Positions 38,101 to 44,550 of a stretch of DNA of 64,000 nt are shown here, one piece after another. The notes under the pieces were generated by a model. That model ran no database searches. It was not told the origin of the DNA and was given only the letters and a program-made list of their open reading frames with translations. The first letter of the stretch is position 1. Every line of letters begins with the position of its first letter. The translations under genes and the position numbers were made by a program. Source of the DNA: Metallyticus violacea (lineage: Eukaryota; Arthropoda; Insecta; Mantodea; Metallyticidae); assembly GCA_030762175.1 (NCBI GenBank), contig CM060842.1, forward strand, positions 47,974,501 to 48,038,500, read 5' to 3'.

Positions 38101-40315
38101 CTCCATTATACAGAACATGGAGATGATACCTAACACTATTGTTAGAAACCTTTTAGCCTTTGCTTGCAATGAATTTGAGAATAAGTTGCAATACTGGATG
38201 GAACCTCCAAATGACATGCGGGTGAAACTGATTTGAATAATTTCGGTGTCCAGCTTTAGAAAGCATAAGAGTAAGAAATTACAAACATTCTACAAATTTC
38301 AATTTTCACTGAACACAGGATAACCTATTTTATGCCAATGTATTCTTTCTACATCAAATTGGCTTTTACCTACCCAAATATAACTGCCTCAGAAAAAATT
38401 TGGATAGATCAGGAAGTACAGCAAATCCCAAGAGAACCTTCAACACCAAGATAAAATGAGAACATTAGAAGGACCCAATTTGAATTTAAATCACATTTAC
38501 ATATGCTTAACTGTAATGAGTAATGGAAAGATGGCTGCAAATAGCAAGCTCCACTTGAACCTGACAAACACTACCAGCACTTACAGCATAGTATGGACCT
38601 ATGGTGGGGATTTTTACTACGAGCAAGCTCCCATTCGTTTGTCATGCCATGGAGAGTGTAAAAAGCCTGTTTGCTTATTTGTTGTACTTGCTGACTCTCG
38701 CAGTCATAATGCAGCTGTTCCCAGGTGTGTATTGTATTATCTGCTTCTTAACTCGACAGTATAAATAAAGTGTATTATACCTCGTGTGTTTACAATGGCA
38801 CAGTGCATCTTTATGTATAATTTATGTGTTAATTCAGTCAGTTCGTGAAGTTCAAAGACTATTTCAAGCAAGTTTCCCACATATAGATGCTCCAGATCAT
38901 AAAACAGTCTATAACTGTATAATAAATTTCAGGAAAATGGGAATGTAAGAGTCTAAGAAACCAAAAACCAAAACATTAAGTAGGGTTCTCACTGAAGAAA
39001 GATTACATGACATTGCTAATTATTTAGAAAATTCCCCTAGGAAAACTCTTTGTCTCTTGCACAACAAGTGGAAATTTCATAGGGGTCTGTGCAAAAGGCT
39101 ACTAAATTATTGCATTTCAAGCCACATAGAATAACTGTGGCACATGCTCTTCAGTCAGGTGACCACATATGTAGGTACACATTTTGTGAATGGAGTCTGG
39201 AAAATGCGTACAATGGACAAATAGACCCACATTTAATATTCTTCTCAGACAAGGCCTGGTTCCACTTTCATGATTATGTGTATTCAAAACAATCATTACT
39301 GGAGTACTGATAAATGAGACTTCATACATTAAGTGCCACTCCATGATGAAAAAATTGGAGTATGTTGCACCATCAGTGGTGAAAGAATTATAGAACCAAT
39401 TTTTTTAGCATAGAGTTAATTCTGCTACTTAAGTGAATACCATACTAACTCCTTTTCACAGAATTAACCAACAGGGAGCATGATCATGCATTATCCCACA
39501 TGTGCAGTGTTTGAAGCCCATTGGCAGCGAACAGCATGACATGTCCAGCTGCCAAGAATCAAACACTGCACATGTGAGATAATTTTTATGTGAAAGCTAC
39601 CTCTGGGGTACATTAAAAATTGCCATATACAAGACGAACCTGCACCCATACAATAACTCAAAGATAATATTTGTCTGGAAATTGTCTAGATTTCATAAAA
39701 TCAACTGCAGCAAGTGATGAATAATTTCCTAAAGAGATGCCAAAATGTATGGAGAATGAAGACAGGAAGTTTCAACACCTCATTTGATATTTTGGTAAGT
39801 AATGAACCTCTTAAATTGATTTGTGTATTGATGTATGGTTGGTTTAATTTATCGTTTTACCCCCCTGCTAATCACCACGATCCTGCTGGCCGGTTGACTA
39901 GTGGAGCACTTGCTCATAAGCAAAACACTCCAGGAGAAAACAAAACTGATTGCACTGTATTATAATTGAGCCATTCTTTTCTTTTATACATAGTATTTCA
40001 ACTCCCATTACAAAATGCAGCTGAAATACTAAAAGATTTTCCTTACCATTTTCTCATAACAGGCCAATATTATTGTTCCCAATTTACATGCTACAATGTT
40101 CTTTTAAAATCCTTTCTAATAATTTTATTTATTCACAGACACAACTCTTAATGTAGAATTTTGCCCTTAGAAGCAAAGCTTAAGAGTTTAAAATTACCAT
40201 TTATTGTAGGATCTTCACTATATACATCATCCCCTACTTCTGCTTCTACCATGGCCGTGTACATCTCTGGTGTTGGCTTAGATACTGTATCACTGCGCAA
40301 ATCCACAACCCGCAT
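3773..40315 (-). CDS. Threonine aldolase (PLP-dependent), 8 coding exons, complete
   Basis: Eight minus-strand exons join to 1104 nt, 367 aa plus stop: 40315-40198, 36750-36667, 31481-31393, 29719-29540, 23674-23481, 21348-21212, 14846-14722, 3949-3773. Every junction is AG/GT and the phases match (1,1,0,0,2,1,0). The protein opens [13 protein letters not shown], as in the fold-type I threonine aldolase family, which cleaves (allo-)threonine to glycine and acetaldehyde using PLP. Family landmarks: SGTMGN near residue 60, His86 in [12 protein letters not shown] (stacks on the cofactor), ENTQNW near 134, HMDGAR at 170-175 (Asp172 should bind the pyridine nitrogen) and [10 protein letters not shown] with Lys203 as the Schiff-base lysine. 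No signal peptide is seen, so it is probably cytosolic. The length is normal for the family. No break is seen in the ORF, so it looks functional. The ATG lies immediately after a good AG acceptor, so an upstream 5' UTR exon is likely. Confidence 0.95.
4371..5285 (+). pseudogene. LINE apurinic-like endonuclease domain (N-terminal half of ORF2)
   Basis: About 304 residues of the exonuclease-endonuclease-phosphatase fold: [12 protein letters not shown] (Asn of motif 1), LCITEHWL (Glu of motif 2), [16 protein letters not shown] (GDWN, catalytic Asp/Asn) and ALSDHCGQ (SDH, catalytic Asp-His). All catalytic motifs are present. The frame ends at TAA right after IAFP. It continues with recognisable coding ([11 protein letters not shown]) for 60 nt to a second stop, where a one-base frameshift joins the RT frame. 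Originally it was one protein with 5785-7296. The first codon is GTG after a stop, so the true start is lost. Confidence 0.88.
5350..7296 (+). pseudogene. LINE reverse transcriptase domain (C-terminal half of ORF2)
   Basis: It is open from about 5350 to the stop at 7296; the first ATG is at 5785. Counting from that ATG, RT motifs are: [13 protein letters not shown] (134-146, first catalytic Asp), [11 protein letters not shown] (199-209), [10 protein letters not shown] (229-238, catalytic Asp pair) and [13 protein letters not shown] thumb. It copies the element's RNA onto nicked target DNA. The domain is intact over roughly 500 codons, so the insertion is relatively young or recently inactivated. 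Only the upstream frameshift and stop separate it from its endonuclease. No RNase H domain follows. Confidence 0.9.
7850..8370 (+). pseudogene. Tc1-like transposase relic
   Basis: Scattered frames give Tc1 transposase pieces in order: a Glu-Ser-x-Phe-Asn start (DESKFN-like), [15 protein letters not shown], [39 protein letters not shown] and [13 protein letters not shown]. These span the DDE catalytic region to the C-terminus. Many frameshifts and stops make it non-functional. No terminal inverted repeats were identified. Confidence 0.6.
8380..9350 (+). pseudogene. RTE-like non-LTR retrotransposon fragment (RT palm to C-terminus)
   Basis: Broken frames read [32 protein letters not shown], then [13 protein letters not shown], [14 protein letters not shown] (catalytic YADD), [23 protein letters not shown] and [12 protein letters not shown]. 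This order and the W-GHV and GRP--RW motifs are typical of RTE-type elements common in arthropods. At least three frame changes, so it is dead. A trinucleotide GTA/GCA tract follows at 9380-9415. Confidence 0.75.
9480..9526 (-). ncRNA. Hammerhead-like core with altered GAAA (PLE left arm)
   Basis: Inverted counterpart of the right-arm ribozyme: CTGAAGA at 9518-9512, GGGAGA/TCTCCC stem II, then GGAA in place of GAAA and a GTC site. The core change should weaken or abolish cleavage. Confidence 0.6.
9590..10466 (+). pseudogene. Penelope-like RT C-terminal portion
   Basis: It reads [13 protein letters not shown] (RT motif A region, altered), a stretch with stops, then [12 protein letters not shown] at about 9909 (catalytic YVDD) and FLDLKIIR, followed by a connector ending at 10466. 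The frame from 9909 is open for 185 codons. N-terminal RT motifs are absent. It continues in another frame into the GIY-YIG domain. Confidence 0.8.
10455..10800 (+). pseudogene. Penelope-like GIY-YIG endonuclease domain
   Basis: In the frame after 10455: [20 protein letters not shown] (GIY and YIG-like halves, with CxxC), then [23 protein letters not shown], one stop, [17 protein letters not shown] and [20 protein letters not shown] is the endonuclease fold that opens target DNA for Penelope elements. The YIG half is complete. One in-frame stop and one frameshift from the RT mean it is inactive. Confidence 0.85.
10827..10871 (+). ncRNA. Hammerhead ribozyme (type I, PLE right arm)
   Basis: It reads in order AGCAA (stem I), CTGAAGA (10833-10839), GGGAGA-GAT-TCTCCC hairpin (stem II, 10841-10855), GAAA (10856-10859), short stem III ATGCGT, C10865 as the cleavage nucleotide (GTC), then TTACT closing stem I with one mismatch. 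All core bases match the hammerhead consensus. PLE hammerheads of this minimal form are established; self-cleavage here is predicted, not shown. Confidence 0.78.
10925..12383. other. Intron sequence, nothing recognised
   Basis: AT-rich with a TA microsatellite at 11141-11174. No coding or element signature is found. Confidence 0.6.
12384..12523 (-). mobile_element. 140-bp PLE-derived fold-back element
   Basis: Read on the minus strand it starts like the 15250 element (CGGAACTTGCACAGTGAAGC). It then has inverted arms carrying ACTACACACTCTTA separated by about 20 bp. The ribozyme-bearing centre is missing. No clean target duplication was found. Confidence 0.6.
13470..13660 (+). mobile_element. 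Fold-back element with hammerhead core
   Basis: Inverted arms share GAAATCACTCAAATTTCACT (left, 13485 on) and its complement (right, to about 13635), plus a second inverted block AAAGGCTGTTG-CTTCATCTTCA. The left arm has lost about 25 bp relative to the right. The right arm carries the ribozyme at 13552-13602. Confidence 0.65.
13552..13602 (+). ncRNA. Hammerhead ribozyme core in fold-back element
   Basis: CTGAAGA at 13560-13566, stem II GAAGGC-AACA-GCCTTT (13568-13583), GAAA (13584-13587), self-complementary stem III ACATGT and C13593 as the GTC cleavage base. Core bases are all consensus. Stem I pairing is weak, which lowers confidence in activity. Confidence 0.65.
13797..14215 (-). pseudogene. 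RNase H domain fragment of an I-clade-type LINE
   Basis: About 126 residues on the minus strand ending near 13830, with [20 protein letters not shown]. This matches the C-terminal block of RNase H in I/R1/Loa-type LINEs (W-P-H-G--GNE-AD--AK), with the catalytic Asp replaced by Ser. It continues to a C-terminal RSCKDFQ region. No RT is attached, so it is a fragment. Confidence 0.7.
14393..14651 (-). mobile_element. tRNA-derived SINE (family 1), head truncated
   Basis: Same family as 41110, 45290 and 61997. The body ATCGGTCCTGGCCAGG to GAGGCCTCTGAGC is recognisable on the minus strand. The tRNA head is cut just upstream of the B box. It is flanked by TTTAGAAC at 14385-14392 and 14652-14659. 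It lies 70 bp from aldolase exon 7, downstream of it in the gene's direction. Confidence 0.85.
14722..14846 (-). CDS. Threonine aldolase coding exon 7
   Basis: The acceptor is TTTACAG and the donor GCAAAG|GTGAGA. The 125 nt encode [20 protein letters not shown] and then [26 protein letters not shown] is the conserved start of the C-terminal domain in this family. Phase 1 in, phase 0 out. Confidence 0.93.
15006..15117. repeat. Tandem duplication, 55-bp unit
   Basis: Two head-to-tail copies starting GAAAAGTAC at 15006 and 15061, with a few mismatches. Non-coding intron sequence. Confidence 0.8.
15357..15405 (-). ncRNA. Hammerhead ribozyme, left palindrome arm
   Basis: Mirror of 15701-15749. 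CTGAAGA at 15398-15392, GGGAAC/GTTCTC stem II, GAAA at 15373-15370, stem III ACCGGT and stem I ATGG/CCAT all match. Confidence 0.75.
15701..15749 (+). ncRNA. Hammerhead ribozyme, right palindrome arm
   Basis: GCATGG (stem I), CTGAAGA (15708-15714), GGGAAC-AAAAT-GTTCTC stem II (15716-15732), GAAA (15733-15736), self-complementary ACCGGT stem III (15736-15741), T15742 as the cleavage base (GTT), then CCATAC closing stem I with five of six pairs. The complete consensus core makes it the best-paired copy in the window. Confidence 0.8.
16155..17720 (-). mobile_element. CR1-like LINE with SGNH-type ORF1, RT mostly deleted
   Basis: On the minus strand the order is: an SGNH/GDSL hydrolase-like ORF1 (17715-17428), endonuclease pieces (17100-16560: [51 protein letters not shown]) and then only the RT thumb end (16420-16245: [21 protein letters not shown]). 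The central RT is missing, so this is an internally deleted relative of the element at 4371. An ATATGAT-rich tract follows at 16160-16230. Confidence 0.8.
17428..17715 (-). pseudogene. SGNH-hydrolase-like ORF1 domain of a CR1-type LINE
   Basis: It reads [11 protein letters not shown] (GDS block, Ser replaced by Trp), [15 protein letters not shown] and [16 protein letters not shown] (HxGTNN block). CR1-type ORF1 proteins often carry this esterase fold, thought to aid RNP or membrane association. The loss of the nucleophile serine suggests decay. Shortened at both ends. Confidence 0.65.
17868..20480 (-). mobile_element. Non-LTR retrotransposon B, decayed
   Basis: Minus-strand order: post-endonuclease linker at 20420-20017 ([42 protein letters not shown]), RT core at 19650-18950 ([33 protein letters not shown] in place of YADD), and a C-terminal zinc-finger-like region at 18116-17868 ([20 protein letters not shown]). 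Many stops and frameshifts. It is interrupted by a mini-element at 19352-19447. Its relatives are at 24540-27880, 28730-29185 and 60140-60900. Confidence 0.75.
19352..19447. mobile_element. 96-bp mini-element with 12-bp TSD nested in LINE B
   Basis: Exact duplications AGATTATCAGCA at 19340-19351 and 19448-19459. The insert has an inverted repeat, ATAAACAATGTATACA and TGTATACATTGTTTAT, then the tail TACCACTCCATTGTC...GCTTCGTAAGTAC shared with other fold-back elements. Removing it rejoins the LINE reading frame. Confidence 0.75.
20690..20915 (-). mobile_element. Fold-back element with hammerhead-like core
   Basis: Inverted arms GTAAATTATAATTAATCTG (20713) and its complement (20857) flank a centre with a ribozyme core on the minus strand. 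Its minus-strand start, GGAACTCACATAGTGAAGC, resembles the 15250 family start. Confidence 0.65.
20758..20808 (-). ncRNA. Hammerhead ribozyme core, one core substitution
   Basis: TTGAAGA (first core C replaced by T) at 20800-20794, perfect stem II GAAGAG/CTCTTC, GAAA (20775-20772), self-complementary ACTAGT, GTC site, and stem I TTGG against CCAC. The C3 change should impair activity. Confidence 0.6.
20907..21108. repeat. Tandem duplication, 100-bp unit
   Basis: Two adjacent copies starting AATTTTTTAAAAATGTC at 20907 and 21007, about 97% identical, ending 100 bp before aldolase exon 6. Nothing else is seen between them and the exon. Confidence 0.85.
21212..21348 (-). CDS. Threonine aldolase coding exon 6
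   Basis: The acceptor is TGTAATAG and the donor AAAG|GTGAGG. The 137 nt encode (K)[19 protein letters not shown] and on to HARTWTIAK. The RK-GGGMRQ-G-LAAA segment is a strong family signature following the catalytic lysine. Confidence 0.95.
22024..22197. mobile_element. Fold-back element lacking a ribozyme, near-exact TSD
   Basis: Flanked by TTCTGAGAAT (22014-22023) and TTCAGAGAAT (22198-22207). It begins with the shared tail (GTACTTACGAAGCTGTTGAC), then inverted arms identical in type to those of the PLE at 9424 (ACACTAAACTC and complement). The hammerhead centre is deleted. Confidence 0.65.
22198..22340 (-). mobile_element. tRNA-derived SINE (family 2)
   Basis: The minus strand has an A box (GTGGTCTAGTGGAGC) and B box (GGTTTGATTCCC), then a body ending GGCCACAAAATTCTC. 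The tRNA-like part spans about 22330-22260. It directly abuts the fold-back element at 22024-22197. Confidence 0.65.
23481..23674 (-). CDS. Threonine aldolase coding exon 5 (active-site lysine)
   Basis: The acceptor is ATTTCAG and the donor CGCAA|GTATAT. The 194 nt encode [20 protein letters not shown] through SSGFIR. It holds the DGAR motif and the Schiff-base lysine in [13 protein letters not shown]. Phase 0 in, phase 2 out. Confidence 0.95.
24540..25140 (-). mobile_element. LINE B-type fragment (RT piece and 3' UTR)
   Basis: Minus-strand pieces: [16 protein letters not shown] (RT motif A), [17 protein letters not shown] (catalytic site region) at about 25125-24780. Then comes a 3' UTR with ATAGGAACAGTGCCTT on the plus strand at 24542, which recurs at 25437 as ATAGGCACAGTGCCTT. 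Stops throughout. Confidence 0.6.
25430..27880 (-). mobile_element. Non-LTR retrotransposon B-type copy, decayed and interrupted
   Basis: Minus-strand order: linker/early RT at 27870-27480 ([19 protein letters not shown]), a fold-back insertion at 27362-27122, RT ([14 protein letters not shown] near 27070, [22 protein letters not shown] near 26770), thumb ([14 protein letters not shown]), [14 protein letters not shown] (26412 on), and the C-terminal Trp/His-rich region at 26042-25734. It has stops and frameshifts. The 3' UTR reaches about 25430. Confidence 0.78.
27122..27362 (+). mobile_element. 241-bp fold-back element with 12-bp TSD nested in a LINE
   Basis: Exact duplications ATATTATCTACT at 27110-27121 and 27363-27374. 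It starts like the 15250 element (AGAACTTGTACAGTGAAG) and has inverted arms with ACTACACACTCTTATAGGCT against AGCCAATAAGAGTGAGCAGT. The centre is too degraded to keep a ribozyme core. Confidence 0.75.
27880..28420. mobile_element. Head-to-head Penelope-like GIY-YIG fragments
   Basis: On the minus strand 28020-27880 reads [20 protein letters not shown]. On the plus strand 28030-28220 reads [35 protein letters not shown] and LLKELHNP. The two copies diverge from a shared start. A degraded ribozyme region (TTGATGATC...GAAA) is at 28346-28400. Both endonucleases are broken. Confidence 0.7.
28730..29185 (+). mobile_element. LINE B-type C-terminal fragment
   Basis: The plus strand carries REGIAWVLTG-like, [20 protein letters not shown] (zinc-finger-like CxxC...H) and a basic tail ending WLKKISKK. 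This is the same C-terminal region as at 18116-17868, in the opposite orientation. No RT remains. Confidence 0.6.
29540..29719 (-). CDS. Threonine aldolase coding exon 4
   Basis: 180 nt, phase 0 at both ends, starting [19 protein letters not shown] and ending VLPLEWLDD. The donor GATGAT|GTAAGT was preferred over read-through. With it the next exon restores the usual 11-residue spacing between the LDD segment and LHMDGAR, as in bacterial LtaE. Reading past it would add about 20 non-family residues. Confidence 0.93.
31393..31481 (-). CDS. Threonine aldolase coding exon 3
   Basis: The acceptor is CTTCAG and the donor GTAAGA. The 89 nt encode [19 protein letters not shown] and then [11 protein letters not shown]. 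It includes His86, the residue expected to stack against the pyridine ring of PLP. Phase 1 in, phase 0 out. Confidence 0.93.
32135..32205 (-). mobile_element. Short SINE 3' end, same family as 63365
   Basis: The minus strand has CAGCAGTAAAAATGGGTGTT followed by an AAATA-repeat tail. Too short for more. Confidence 0.45.
35721..36060 (-). pseudogene. Penelope-like GIY-YIG C-terminal fragment, second family
   Basis: The minus strand reads VAEHS, then in another frame [20 protein letters not shown] and EETIQIYKQ. This resembles the AEH...TGH...F-DTKILA...YY-RL-RE-IEI stretch after GIY-YIG in many insect PLE proteins. One frameshift. It differs from the 9424 family. Confidence 0.55.
36667..36750 (-). 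CDS. Threonine aldolase coding exon 2
   Basis: The acceptor is TTTGCAG and the donor GTATGT. The 84 nt encode [20 protein letters not shown] followed by GTMGNMLA. Phase 1 in, phase 1 out. The SGTMGN segment contacts the PLP phosphate in this family. Confidence 0.93.
37060..37830 (+). pseudogene. Mariner transposase relic
   Basis: N-terminal helix-turn-helix: [32 protein letters not shown] and PGRPK (37070-37270). C-terminal: [20 protein letters not shown] (the SPDLAP-type catalytic end), CHFENDKEL and [11 protein letters not shown] (37570-37745). The central catalytic region is deleted. A 58-bp SINE end interrupts it at 37318-37375. Confidence 0.75.
37318..37375 (-). mobile_element. 5'-truncated SINE end with 13-bp TSD inside mariner relic
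   Basis: Exact duplications TCATTTAACAATT at 37305-37317 and 37376-37388. The minus strand reads CAGCAGTAAAAACAGGTATT then an A/T-rich tail. It matches the 3' end of the SINE at 63365-63632 (ATGAAAATGGGTATTAAAG). Confidence 0.7.
38810..39800 (+). pseudogene. IS630/Tc1-like transposase pseudogene
   Basis: Pieces in order: [16 protein letters not shown] N-terminal [13 protein letters not shown], then an open segment 39089-39310 with [40 protein letters not shown] and [13 protein letters not shown] (catalytic Asp). Further pieces follow in other frames ([33 protein letters not shown]). Stops and shifts throughout. Terminal repeats not found. An inverted repeat pair, CACATGTGCAGTGTTTGA and its complement, lies inside at 39497-39575. 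Confidence 0.72.
40198..40315 (-). CDS. Threonine aldolase coding exon 1
   Basis: It starts with ATG CGG GTT and encodes 39 residues ending VYSEDPTIN, plus one base. The donor is AATG|GTAATT. The ATG directly follows TTTGTTTGCAG, a strong acceptor, so the exon may begin here and the 5' UTR lie in an unseen upstream exon. Alternatively the ATG lies inside a longer first exon. It carries the RSDT motif typical of the enzyme's N-terminus. Confidence 0.9.
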
Positions 40316-40574
40316 CTGCAAACAAACATAATTCTTAAAAAAATATTAATGTACTCTAAGATACAAAATGAATTCTAAGTGCCTTAGAGAAGAAATGTAA
40401 AAATGTTAGCATACAAATTTTAGCCAAAAACCTGACAGATTGATTGTGTATGCATATATGCTTGTCCAGAGTCAAATTTGAAATAAAATAATGTCATATG
40501 ACCTTCTACTCTTGAAACTATTAACAGTGAAGTAGTAAAACAATGTTGATAAGAGTTGGTTTGGTAACACTTAC

Positions 40575-40910
40575 ATGGTTTTTTAATTAGACATGTTTTG
40601 GGAACATTTGTCCCCATCATCAGCAAAGACCAACTGGTAGAAGAGAACTCTGCAGACGATCAAAGAAATTTACCAAACTTCATAATGCGATTTTTATTAT
40701 TGATGATAAATTTATTAATGGTATCTCGAACTTCATGATGTTATTTTATTTTTATGTAAATTTTTTCCCCTATCACTAGTTCCAAATGTTTGCAAGTGTG
40801 TTTCAAAAATTTTGTTTTTCATCAATTTCATGGTTTTCTGACAAAAAGTGAGCTGTCACTGTCGATTTCTCTATATATTTGTAATGAAATTTCTGAAATG
40901 TTTGAAGTGT
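40575..40910 (-). mobile_element. Penelope-like 3' fragment (GIY-YIG tail plus ribozyme-like core)
   Basis: The minus strand 40905-40800 reads KSTVTAHFLSENHEIDEKQN, matching the post-GIY-YIG region of the 9424 element (KSAVAAHF...NHEI). The hammerhead-like core follows at 40632-40580, in the expected order. It abuts the LTR-element leader at about 40912. Confidence 0.65.
40580..40632 (-). ncRNA. Hammerhead-like core with G-to-A change in GAAA
   Basis: CTGATGA at 40623-40617, stem II GGGGAC/GTTCCC, then AAAA where GAAA is required, stem III ACATGT and a GTC site. The catalytic G12 position is lost, so it is predicted inactive. Confidence 0.55.
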
Positions 40911-40911
40911 T

Positions 40912-41998
40912 TTTTTATAGGATGTTGACGATATGGCCCCATGTTGGGCCCCAAATTTGAAGTGGATTTGTTCGTCAATGTTGGTGTAGGCAGCTCGCGG
41001 GGGCGGCATTAATTCGAAGTTAATGAAGTCTGATTAGTTATTACCAGCTGCAAACACCTCGACGTACCTTCTTTGCATTTCATAACTGCGTACATCGTCT
41101 GACTTTGAAGTCGGTCCTGGTGGTGTAGTGGTTACCATACTTGCCATCTAACCCAAGTACGCGGGTTCGAACCCGGCCAGGACCGATGGATTTTTTCGGG
41201 CGTAAAAATCCTAAGTATGGCTTCCTTCGGAAGGGAAGTAAAGTCGTGGGTCCCGTGTCGTACATTTACGGTACGTAAAAGAAACTCAAGCCTGAAAGAG
41301 AGGCCTCTGAGCAAAATTTGTCGGCCGTTTCACGCGCTGAGTTGAATGTGACGCTAATGACCTGAGATGTTAAAGAGCGTCCATAAATAAATCAATGAGA
41401 AAAAAAAATCTGACTTTGAACTCTAGAAAGTGCAACTAAAACCCAAACTGCGTGCCTCGCTGCCCAATAACTGCATACCCTGCCTGGCTGGTAATCTAGA
41501 AAACTGTGTACCTTAGCAAAATGTTTCCTCTTTTATACTAAATTCCGAAAAGTCCCTACGTGTTCCTCGAAGCTTCACAGAAGGGACCTCAAGAAGGGAG
41601 CCGAGTCTTCAAAATATTTCAATATGATTGATAAGCTCTCATTCTCTCATATCCTCTCACTTTAAACTTTTCAACTCTTTGGTCTCTGATTGGCGAGTTC
41701 GTGATCATCTGATGTCAAAGTGAAAGGTGACCATTCTAGCCAACACCTGTTACCGTGATATTTTTAGTAAACTTCCAAACATTTTCAGCAAGTGAGGATG
41801 CATAAGGCCTATTCTTCATACTCATGCCTCACACCTGCACACTTAGCCTAGCTTTGTGACAAGAGGCAGTCTTTCGCTCGCGGGCAAAAGGTGCGAACCA
41901 GGTAGCTTACATACATTTTCCTAATGCATGAAATTTCCTTACTAACTACTACAGGCTATACAAAATATTTAATAATCATTACCATAATTATATATAAT
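40912..41998 (-). mobile_element. LTR-retrotransposon LTR copy A with adjoining leader
   Basis: Homologous over its whole length to 46330-47600 in the same orientation (shared GGCTCGCGGGGGCGGC, TTGGTCTCTGATT, CCATTCTAGCCAACACCTG). It lacks about 380 bp present in copy B (46525-46917) and holds a SINE. A primer-binding-site-like motif is at 40953-40937. GC and CpG are far above the surroundings. No coding sequence is seen. Confidence 0.7.
41110..41408 (+). mobile_element. tRNA-derived SINE (family 1) with 12-bp TSD
   Basis: Exact duplications TCTGACTTTGAA at 41098-41109 and 41409-41420. The tRNA-like head has an A box (TGGTGTAGTGGTTACC), B box (GGTTCGAACCC) and paired acceptor-like ends (GGTCCTGG/CCAGGACC). 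A conserved body follows, with an ATAAATAAATC-A(n) tail. Inserted into LTR copy A. Confidence 0.93.
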
Positions 41999-41999
41999 C

Positions 42000-42640
42000 T
42001 TTCTAGTTATATATATTTATATAACTAAAAAAGCAGAAAAGGATAAAACACTTAGAAAAAGTCACAGATTAGTAATAGCTATATTTCGAATTACTTGAGT
42101 TCTTCTATGTCAAGAAGACAAGTCATACACACACACATGCACTCTCAGGTACGTGGGGTGTGAACACCTGTCCAAATGCCCCCATCTAGGGATTTTTTTC
42201 CCTACAAATGAAAGATCATCACCAGATGTAATGCTCCAAGTGAGTGCCACTGCTATATTTACATTATCTGAACATTTTATATTTATTTATATCTATATAG
42301 AGCACCTTAATATCTACAATACAAAGAAAACTCGACTCACCAAGGAGAGCATAATAGTATCCTAAGGTTAATCTTGCCATGTAAGGTTCCTGTGGGTTGC
42401 TTTATTAATTCTTAGTTTGACATAACTGGGGATTAAAAACAAATTAGTGAATCTACTCTAAATACATCCTTCATAGTTCCATAATTTTATCAATGCAAAT
42501 TACATGTATTACCAGCATACTTGATTTTTATATATATATATGTTAGTCATACTTTTTCATCATTAAAGCAACATAGAAAATTCATAATTACAATAAATAT
42601 TACATCCAACATGCCCTTTTCTTGATCTCGGACACTCCTT
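42000..42640. other. Low-complexity stretch with a dispersed repeat
   Basis: 42030-42120 (AAAAGGATAAAACACTTAG, CACAGATTAGTAATAGCTAT) matches 21805-21950, so a dispersed repeat is present. A small CA microsatellite sits at 42127-42140. No gene is seen. Confidence 0.5.
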
Positions 42641-44550
42641 GTTACCTAACATAAATTTGTACCAATGCATTGTAGCTTTAGTCTAAGGTATTTGTTTACT
42701 ACCTTATTTTTTACCATTCTATGGTTCACCACACTGTGGATGGGGTAACATCACTTCCTCACTTTCACTTTCAATGAACCCATTACTTTACACTGCCTCT
42801 TTCTTCTTTACACTTTAGGTCACTACACACCACTTTGTACTTGTGGTTGTCCATGGTCATTGACCTTCACTAATTACTTCACTCATATGCACTGGCTCAT
42901 ATTTACATCAATTATTATACTTTATGTTCAACTTATAATTTGTTCTTATAACCTTATCAACATTGATTATCGGTTTCCTTATCCGTTTACTCCTCCTCAC
43001 CATTTACATCTATCTTAAACTTTTATCCCTTCCTCTATAACATTATTACTTTTATTGTTTTTTTTTTTTTTCCTTTAAAAGATTCATTTACTTTCCTGTT
43101 ACAAATATTTACTTTCATATCCTGACCATTCTCTAGCAACATTCAATATATCCTTTCTTTAACATCATTAGTATTCCTTATTTTTCCCTTCATCTTATTT
43201 TTCCTTATTGTAATTACCTCTACTTCAATTTTCCCTTTAATATTACTAATACAGCTATATCATTCTTTCTTTGATACCATTACTGTTCCATGTTACATTT
43301 ACATTCAGCTTTTATACATTGCTTTATCTCCAGCAACATTCACATAATTATTTAATACTTCCTTATTACATACTTAAAATTTATTTACCAGTTACAACTA
43401 TTCACTTTCATATCCTATCCATTCTCTAACAACATTTTATATCTTTGTACTTCTTGAGCAACATTAGTATATAATTTTTTACATGATTAATTTTTCTTTT
43501 CCATTATTTTTATTTTTCTTTCCCCATATCCTATTCATTCTCTAATAACATTTTATATCTTACGCATTCTTTAACATCATTAATTACAATTAAATAATTC
43601 TTTCTTTTTACATTATCACTTTCCATATTTTATTCTTTTATTAATATTATTATTATGTAATTCCTTTTTTTTCTACATCGTCAATTTCCATATCTTATTT
43701 CTTTAATCTTATTCTTTCCTTAACAACAATTTATATCCAATTCTTTCTTTAACATCATGAAGACAATTATTTAATTCCTTCTTCTTATTTTTTTTTACAT
43801 TATCAATTTTCATAATTTATTCTTCTGTACAACTCTTTATATCTCATTCTTTCTTTAACAACATTACTACAATTATTTAATTCCTTCTTTTTGTATTCAT
43901 TTTATATTTCTTTGTATATTTATCTCTACTTCCATTTTTTCTTTTAACATTTCTAATTTCTAATTATTGAAATTTTTCTCTAATACCATTAAGCTTCCAT
44001 TACATTTTATATTAATTTTCACATCCTGCTCTATCTCTAGCAACATTCCCATAACTATTCAATACTTCCTTATTACAAGCTTAATTTCTTTCCCCGCCAC
44101 ATCTATATCAATTTTAATATCTTAATTCTTTCTTTAACATTAATATTACTAATTCCCTTTTTTATTCTTCTTTTTGCATTATCAATTTTCATATCTTATT
44201 TTTTCTTTAATATTTTATATTGTATTCTTTCTTTAACAATATTAATACAATTATTTAATCCCTTCAGTTTACGCAATTCATTGTATTAAACGTCATTAAT
44301 ATACTTCCATAGTTCTTTCGCTCAAATTGCTCAATTTATTTCTTTCCTTTGTTTACCCCTGCATCTATATTCATATCTAGCCCTTTCTTTTATTTACTCA
44401 TTTTATTTTATTCGTTCTTACATTAATGTTATGTAACCAATCCCTCCATTCTATTTCTTACTTAAAAAACATTAATATAATTATTTCCTTGTTACAATTA
44501 ACATTTATTTATATCATCAAATCTTTCAATAACATCGCCAGCATAATAGT
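42640..44550. repeat. Pyrimidine-rich degenerate tandem array (about 150-bp period)
   Basis: About 1.9 kb, strongly T/C-rich on the plus strand. Recurring blocks such as TTCTTTCTTTAACA(A/T)CATTA, CAATTATTTAATTCCTT, ACATTATCAATTTTCATA and CCTATCCATTCTCTAA reappear in the same order roughly every 130-170 bp. No open frame is seen on either strand. It sits inside the LTR-element region. Confidence 0.6.

Noticed and set aside
41113..41185. tRNA-like cloverleaf at 41113-41185 (and at 45293-45365)
   Set aside because: A and B boxes and paired ends are present, but each is the head of a full SINE with body, A-rich tail and TSD. Not a tRNA gene.
42900..44500. Possible CRISPR-like array because of repeated blocks
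   Set aside because: Repeats are degenerate with no constant spacer length, in a eukaryotic genome. A decayed minisatellite fits better.
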